DNA of 18,449 nt. Origin: Fimbriimonadaceae bacterium (GTDB taxonomy: Bacteria; Armatimonadota; Fimbriimonadia; Fimbriimonadales; Fimbriimonadaceae). The stretch lies in assembly GCA_947447315.1 (NCBI GenBank), contig CANFJD010000019.1, positions 1-18,449 of the forward strand, given 5' to 3'. The notes beneath the pieces are model-generated. The model was not told where the DNA came from. It worked only from the letters and a program-made list of their open reading frames with translations, and made no database searches. The position numbers and the translations under genes were made by a program. This document shows positions 14,536-18,449 of the stretch, piece after piece (position 1 is the stretch's first letter; the number at the start of each line of letters is the position of its first letter).

Positions 14536-15015
14536 CTAGCCTCCTCCCGAGCCTGGGTCAGAAACTAGGTCGACAAAACGAACGAAAGTGCTGACCGAAT
14601 CTTCCCAAATCTTCGTTCTTTCGATTGACGACTGGACTCCGTTTCTGTCCACGGTATATCTCATTCGAGTAGTGACCCTGGTTGCCGAATAGATGAGTCT
14701 TGCTCCTTTGCGGGGAGGAAGCGTTACTGGAAAGCTACCGCCAGTTGTGTATGAGGAATCGTAGAGTGAAGCGAAGGGTGTCGGCCAAGGAGCGGAAGCA
14801 TCGGTTGAGCCTGTGACCCTCCGTATTACTACTGCGTACCCGGTAAGAGTTGCACTGACCGTGGAAGAAGACGGGTTGTCTGCGGAAGCCAGTAAAGTCT
14901 CAACACTTACCGTTGACGCGGAAGGATCACCAGGATACACCGTATACGTCTGGGATTTAGAGAAAGCCGATAAGCTTAATCCGGTGGTTACGCATGCAAT
15001 AAGCAGGATTCTCAT
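14536..15015 (-). CDS. Secreted protein of unknown function
   Basis: I do not recognise this 159-aa protein. A signal peptide (MRILLIACVTTGLSLSAFSK) precedes a Ser/Thr-rich mature region, predicted to be largely beta-strand (YAVVIRRVTG, GARLIYSATRVTTRMRYTVD). It ends in DPGSGGG, whose codons form the Shine-Dalgarno site of the next gene. On the minus strand TACAAT ends 7 nt before the ATG, so this is the leaderless first gene of a two-gene operon. The upstream region is strikingly A+T-rich. Nothing in the sequence suggests an enzyme; the two products may act together outside the cell, but that is only inferred from their coupling. Confidence 0.78.
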   Translation of the reverse strand: MRILLIACVTTGLSLSAFSKSQTYTVYPGDPSASTVSVETLLASADNPSSSTVSATLTGYAVVIRRVTGSTDASAPWPTPFASLYDSSYTTGGSFPVTLPPRKGARLIYSATRVTTRMRYTVDRNGVQSSIERTKIWEDSVSTFVRFVDLVSDPGSGGG

Positions 15016-15022
15016 CCCAGCA

Positions 15023-15028
15023 ATTGTA
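15023..15028 (-). promoter_or_regulatory. -10 box (TACAAT) of the two-gene secreted operon
   Basis: On the minus strand TACAAT is followed by seven bases (TGCTGGG) and the ATG. The surrounding 15022-15045 is very A+T-rich, which favours melting. No clear -35 hexamer is visible. Confidence 0.55.
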
Positions 15029-15073
15029 AATTAAAATATTGGAAGATGGTCCCTAAAGCGTGCGAAATTTAAC

Positions 15074-15121
15074 AAAAAAATTCGAAAAAACAGATATACG
15101 TTACACTTGGCTGTTATTTCG
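15074..15121 (-). terminator. Possible intrinsic terminator of the 18449-to-15114 unit
   Basis: On the minus strand CGAAATAACAG and CTGTTTTTTCG can pair over 11 positions with one mismatch around a 17-nt loop. AA and a run of seven T follow (15074-15080). The stop codon of the 57-aa gene lies in the left arm. The stem is A+T-rich and the loop is long, so strength is uncertain, but position and T-run fit. Confidence 0.45.
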
Positions 15122-15287
15122 AACTCGCGGCCACTAGCAATCCGATGGCTCCGCATACGAGTATGGGAATGGCCGGGGTGTCATTGGCGGTGCAGTAACC
15201 GCCTTGGCACCGGGCAAAGTGAGAATATACGGCACCGGTTGCCAGTCCTCCGAGCAGACCAATCGCCGAACGGATCGCAACCCTCAT
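15114..15287 (-). CDS. 57-aa two-helix membrane protein, DUF6132-like
   Basis: This small gene encodes 57 residues with two hydrophobic segments (about 5-24, AIRSAIGLLGGLATGAVYSH, and 38-54, PAIPILVCGAIGLLVAA). Between them is CQGGYC (Cys27 and Cys32), followed by TANDTP. The layout helix, C-x4-C, Pro-containing turn, helix resembles the DUF6132 family, where the loop reads GCxSGxCPIT. The cysteines would lie at the membrane surface. The ATG directly follows the TAA of the preceding gene with no gap, so translation is probably coupled, and the frame ends in TAA at 15114-15116. Coding frame, codon use and adjacency make it real; the family match is from memory and is moderate. Confidence 0.75.
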   Translation of the reverse strand: MRVAIRSAIGLLGGLATGAVYSHFARCQGGYCTANDTPAIPILVCGAIGLLVAASSK

Positions 15288-16085
15288 TTAGCCCCGCGTC
15301 CGTTTGACGGAGATGTCGTCGGGAAGGTACCGAAGATTTTCATTAAAACGAACATCAAATATCTGACCGTCGCGCATGAGGTAGGTTGAGAAATATCCGG
15401 CGGGAGTTTCAAAATTGAACGCCTCGCCTCCCACCACTTTCTGGTCCACGGTTCCGTTCCACTTACTACGATGGATGACCGACCAATCTTGCCATTTGCC
15501 GCTGAATGGGTCTAAAAAGGCGATCTTCTTCTCGTACTGAGTCACCTTGCCGTCTACATACACAGGCTGAAAGAGCGCCCGGGCGGTCTCCTCTCGCCCT
15601 TGGTAAGGAACTTCAATCGACTTCCGTTCCTGCGGGGTCGTTGACTGCACGAATGCGGAGCCGTCCCGAAAAGTCACCGTTGCTCGCCTGGTTCCACTTG
15701 GCTCATTAGTCTCCTCGGAGTAGCGAAGCAAAATTCCGTCCTTATCCACTACAAACAGTCGAATCGTCTGGATATCGATGCCTTTATTGGGCGGACGGTA
15801 CACCGATTTCCACTTGATCACTCGGGTTGGTTCGGCAGATGTCTTGGAATCCGTCACGTCGATGCTGGCGTAACCGTAACTTTGGTAAACGCCGGTATTT
15901 CCTCCGATCCCGTTGCCATCGTAGCTAACATCCACGGCGCGGTGGAAGGCGAGCTGGAGCCAGATTCCACCGGGCGGGGTGAGTTGAGGGCCGATGATGA
16001 ACTCCCGGCAGGCAAACACCGGCCCCTGAACGCGAATCGGGAGGGACGGTTCGCGCAGAGCCAGCAGGAGCGAGATGGCTACCAT
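15288..16085 (-). CDS. Secreted protein of unknown function
   Basis: I do not recognise this 265-aa protein. The start MVAISLLLALREPSLPIRVQ looks like a short, weak signal peptide. The rest is rich in beta-strand, with repeated short strands and aromatic residues (IWLQLAFHRAVDVSYDGNG, TRVIKWKSVYRPP, IQTIRLFVVDKDGILLRYSE, WQDWSVIHRSKWNGT, AGYFSTYLMRDGQIF). This looks like an outer-membrane-carrier or VirB9-like beta-sandwich, but no family is assigned. The ATG is 4 nt after the TGA of the large CAZyme-like gene, and the 57-aa gene follows with zero spacing, so the three genes form one unit. No Shine-Dalgarno site is visible, so coupling is likely. Confidence 0.75.
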   Translation of the reverse strand: MVAISLLLALREPSLPIRVQGPVFACREFIIGPQLTPPGGIWLQLAFHRAVDVSYDGNGIGGNTGVYQSYGYASIDVTDSKTSAEPTRVIKWKSVYRPPNKGIDIQTIRLFVVDKDGILLRYSEETNEPSGTRRATVTFRDGSAFVQSTTPQERKSIEVPYQGREETARALFQPVYVDGKVTQYEKKIAFLDPFSGKWQDWSVIHRSKWNGTVDQKVVGGEAFNFETPAGYFSTYLMRDGQIFDVRFNENLRYLPDDISVKRTRG

Positions 16086-16089
16086 GGTT

Positions 16090-18449
16090 TCATCTTACGG
16101 CAGTAACCGCTAGCAGTGCCGGAATTCCGACCCGGTCTTTACCGTAAATCAGGTCGAAACTCGTGATGACGACACCCGGACGCGGGTTGGTCCACGGCAT
16201 GGAATACGCGGACAGCGGCGTGTCCCCGGCGGATTTGGTCCAGGCGAGAAGTGCCCCGGGCAATCCGGTGGGAGACTTCTGCCGGTAGTCTTCCACATCC
16301 AGTTCGGCACGAATGGGGACTTCAATCGTTTGGCCGTCGGCGTAGTGAATCACGTACTTCGCCATCTCAAATGCCTTGCCGTCGCGGATCTCGTCGGGTG
16401 ACCGTCGCCGGTCGATCCGGGCCGCCTGTAGGAAGAACAGGGCGCTGACCTTTTGACCCACGGGGATACCCGTCACCGAATCCGCCAGATTGCCGGGTAT
16501 CCCATCGCCCCGCAGCATGATCGAGTTGGGGACGGGAGAAGTAGGGAATTCGTAGACCACAAACGGCACGCTGCCCAGTACTTGCCGCCCCGCTGGGAAG
16601 TCCTTGAAGGATCTTGCGGGGTCGCCAAACCATCCCTTCTCGTTACGGAACTGGTTTGCTTGTTTGCTGATATCGATGGGCAGATACTCATTGGTGGCGG
16701 CCCCGGCGATCACGGTTTTTGATTGGGCAAACGGCGCCTTTAGGTTCCGCAGAATCGCGGCCAGTATCGATTTCTTTTTCGTAGCGTTGGCGGGGACGGT
16801 CTCGTTATCCTTAAACGCGAGATTCGCGAGAACTACGCCGCCGTTCCCGATGCGATAGTTCACCAAGCCGCCAATATTGGCGATTGGCTGCACTCGATTC
16901 CAATTCGCGTCTCGAGATGCGAATAGCCGGAGATTATCGATGCCAATCACGTTGCCAACGGTTGGATCCTTCGTCCAATCCAGCGCCCGAAAGTGGAGAC
17001 TTCGGGTGGTGATAGTGGTAGGGAAGGCGATGGCTTGGGCTTCGTTCCCCGGTTTTACGTCGAATGAGTAGTGCTTGCCATTATCATCACTGAGTTCAAA
17101 TCGGGTGGTGAGATGGTAAAAGGCATTGCCGATCCACTCCATTCCGGTGAGCGTTTGGGGTTGTGGCCACTTCATATCGAACTCGGGAGCTTGTCCTTTG
17201 CCAAGTTCCATGCTGAAAATGTATGGCCACCCGTCGGCACTCACAAATCCGTTGGTGATGTTGTAATGGTAGTCGCTCGGCATCTGGGCGAAGGGAGCCA
17301 CATCTTGCGTGTCCACCACGTAAGAGAACATGTCGTTCGCCACGTACATGTCGTCGTTAAAGCTAAACATGCGTTCTCCGCTCAGCATTGTGATATCACC
17401 AAGACTGATGCCGTTCGCGAGCGGATGACGGGGAAGGGCTAACGCCGTTTTTTCACGTCGAAATGGTCGAATCTGGTGATTGACACCGACGATGCGGTTG
17501 TAACTTGCCAACCCTTCCGGTGTGAGGTTGTTGAACACCAACGTTCCGCCGGCGTTAAAGAATGCGTCAAGACGCGGTTTGTTTGCCGCCAGGAGAGATA
17601 GATTAGCGGGGCTGGCATCCACCAAAACGATGCCGGATGTTAAGCTCGCCAGCAAATCCTTACCCGCCGTGTACTGCAGACCAATCGAGCTAACCGCGTT
17701 CGCAAGCGGAGTTCCCGGCGTCGTAACGGCGGTGACGGGACGGTAGGAAAGTTTGTAGTTGCTGGCATAGGTCACCAGATTGGTCAATAGTTGCCGGGCA
17801 ACCGCGGACGTACTCGCTTGGGCTACCAAAGGAATCTGGCAAAGCAACATGTCACCGCTACCCACGTTCACTTCCGCGAGCGGACTGAGAGTGAGCCGAG
17901 AGCCCGCCTGAATGAGTGACTTGAACCCGCGAATTCCTTTCCGGTACGCATTCTTGTAGATGAATCCCTTGTTGAACGCACCGAATAGGTCGCTATCCGC
18001 TAGTCCCGCCGCGATGGGATGTCGGGAATCTTCCCAGAATGCAATTTGGCCTTGGTTTGTCTCCGGCGCCAGATCGGCGGGAAGCGCTTGGTATCGCAAA
18101 GCGTTCTGTTGCGAGAGCACCACCACTTTTACACCCGAAAGTGCGATGGCAGAGAGCAGTGGATTTCCGCTCTGGTCCGGCGATATGCTATTTTCTCCAA
18201 CTACTAAGATTTTCGTTTTCGCCGAAATTGAATAGAGGGATGTGGTAACCACGCTTTTGACTCCCATCGAGGACAGGGTTTCGGACAATCGCGTTTTTTG
18301 GGGATCGTAGACGGTGACCCCGGTGATTCCTGTAATCGGCCTCACTTCGGGCAGAACCGAGATCGGTTTTGTATCTTGAAAGACGGGCTTGCCGTCGGCG
18401 TAGAGAGATATGACCCACTCACCTGCCGTTCGAGACTGGACTTCGGGCA
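16090..18449 (-). CDS. Large secreted multidomain CAZyme-like protein, C-terminal part
   Basis: The frame is open to the window edge (786 residues seen); a GTG at 18345 is internal, preceded in frame by WVISLYADGKPVFQDTKPIS, a beta-sandwich strand pattern as in GH2-type proteins. Next come two Rossmann-like glutamine-amidotransferase-like domains, seen as KTKILVVGENS, VKVVVLSQQNALRY, HPIAAGL and SGIVLVDASPANLSLLAANK, HPLANGISLGD. Then a discoidin-like domain (EFDMKWPQPQTLTGMEWIGN), a strand pair GNGGVVLANLAFKDNETVPA, and from about 16690 a C-terminal module (YLPIDISKQANQF, FPAGRQVLGSVPFVVYEF, YVIHYADGQTIEVPIRAELD). That last module is common in secreted glycoside hydrolases of Planctomycetes, Verrucomicrobia and Armatimonadota. 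The catalytic domain, if any, is outside the window. Confidence 0.7.
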   Translation of the reverse strand, partial: PEVQSRTAGEWVISLYADGKPVFQDTKPISVLPEVRPITGITGVTVYDPQKTRLSETLSSMGVKSVVTTSLYSISAKTKILVVGENSISPDQSGNPLLSAIALSGVKVVVLSQQNALRYQALPADLAPETNQGQIAFWEDSRHPIAAGLADSDLFGAFNKGFIYKNAYRKGIRGFKSLIQAGSRLTLSPLAEVNVGSGDMLLCQIPLVAQASTSAVARQLLTNLVTYASNYKLSYRPVTAVTTPGTPLANAVSSIGLQYTAGKDLLASLTSGIVLVDASPANLSLLAANKPRLDAFFNAGGTLVFNNLTPEGLASYNRIVGVNHQIRPFRREKTALALPRHPLANGISLGDITMLSGERMFSFNDDMYVANDMFSYVVDTQDVAPFAQMPSDYHYNITNGFVSADGWPYIFSMELGKGQAPEFDMKWPQPQTLTGMEWIGNAFYHLTTRFELSDDNGKHYSFDVKPGNEAQAIAFPTTITTRSLHFRALDWTKDPTVGNVIGIDNLRLFASRDANWNRVQPIANIGGLVNYRIGNGGVVLANLAFKDNETVPANATKKKSILAAILRNLKAPFAQSKTVIAGAATNEYLPIDISKQANQFRNEKGWFGDPARSFKDFPAGRQVLGSVPFVVYEFPTSPVPNSIMLRGDGIPGNLADSVTGIPVGQKVSALFFLQAARIDRRRSPDEIRDGKAFEMAKYVIHYADGQTIEVPIRAELDVEDYRQKSPTGLPGALLAWTKSAGDTPLSAYSMPWTNPRPGVVITSFDLIYGKDRVGIPALLAVTAVR

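Noticed and set aside
15074..15090. A7 and A6 tracts as an UP element or bent DNA for the two-gene operon
   Set aside because: They lie 45-60 nt from the -10 box and are better explained by the T-run of the upstream unit's terminator.
15107..15307. 66-codon plus-strand frame
   Set aside because: It is antisense to the 57-aa membrane protein and the end of the 265-aa gene; no motif or promoter supports it.
16090..18345. GTG at 18345 as the start of the large minus-strand gene
   Set aside because: The frame continues without a stop to 18449 and encodes a plausible beta-sandwich segment. There is no signal peptide at this GTG.
1..18449. CRISPR, insertion sequence, prophage, rRNA or tRNA content
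   Set aside because: No spaced direct repeats, transposase motifs, integrase or structural-RNA signatures were found by reading both strands.

Overview
The window (about 55-57% G+C by eye) is ordinary chromosomal DNA with housekeeping genes and many small uncharacterised secreted proteins. I see no rRNA, tRNA, CRISPR array, transposase or phage gene. The mix (NuoD, TrpB, GH29 fucosidase, an Acg-like nitroreductase, a lipoprotein with a lipobox, secreted CAZyme-type modules) and the many leaderless starts suggest a free-living, diderm, saccharolytic aerobe. A member of the Armatimonadota (Fimbriimonas-like) would fit, but that is an inference from protein style, not a proven assignment.

Layout. 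1-680: 3' part of nuoD (respiratory complex I), followed by about 365 bp without a credible gene. 1.0-3.3 kb: a secreted protein of unknown function, a small lipoprotein convergent with it, and a four-helix membrane protein. 3.28-4.46 kb: a DUF4172-Fic-winged-helix protein whose promoter and start codon lie inside a cluster of four alternating half-sites of TGAGCGATAAA, which suggests autoregulation. 4.45-5.65 kb: trpB on the minus strand, sharing 12 bp with the 3' end of fic. 5.8-9.3 kb: a run of probable redox or stress genes: group II truncated haemoglobin, Acg-like FMN oxidoreductase, ABM-fold monooxygenase, a DUF6544-like protein, and a protein with two ABM-like halves. 9.3-12.1 kb: exported M48 metalloprotease, a cysteine-desulfurase-like PLP enzyme without the catalytic cysteine, and a protein with a possible OB-fold. 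12.1-13.55 kb: exported GH29 alpha-L-fucosidase.

13.6-18.45 kb is a minus-strand block of secreted proteins in two transcription units. Upstream (18449 to 15114): the C-terminal part of a large CAZyme-like protein, a 265-aa secreted protein, and a 57-aa two-helix membrane protein (DUF6132-like) that starts directly after its neighbour's stop codon. This unit ends in a possible terminator at 15074-15121. Downstream (15015 to 13613): two unrecognised secreted proteins, the second translated from a GGAGG site inside the end of the first.

The clearest system-wide signal concerns gene starts. Seven unit-first genes have a TANNNT or one-off -10 box 6-7 nt before the chosen start codon, and one more has a CATAAT box; two further genes have weaker versions. 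Two of these boxes also have TTGATT at a proper -35 distance. This is the signature of leaderless mRNAs. Within transcription units, by contrast, starts use Shine-Dalgarno sequences or stop-start coupling.
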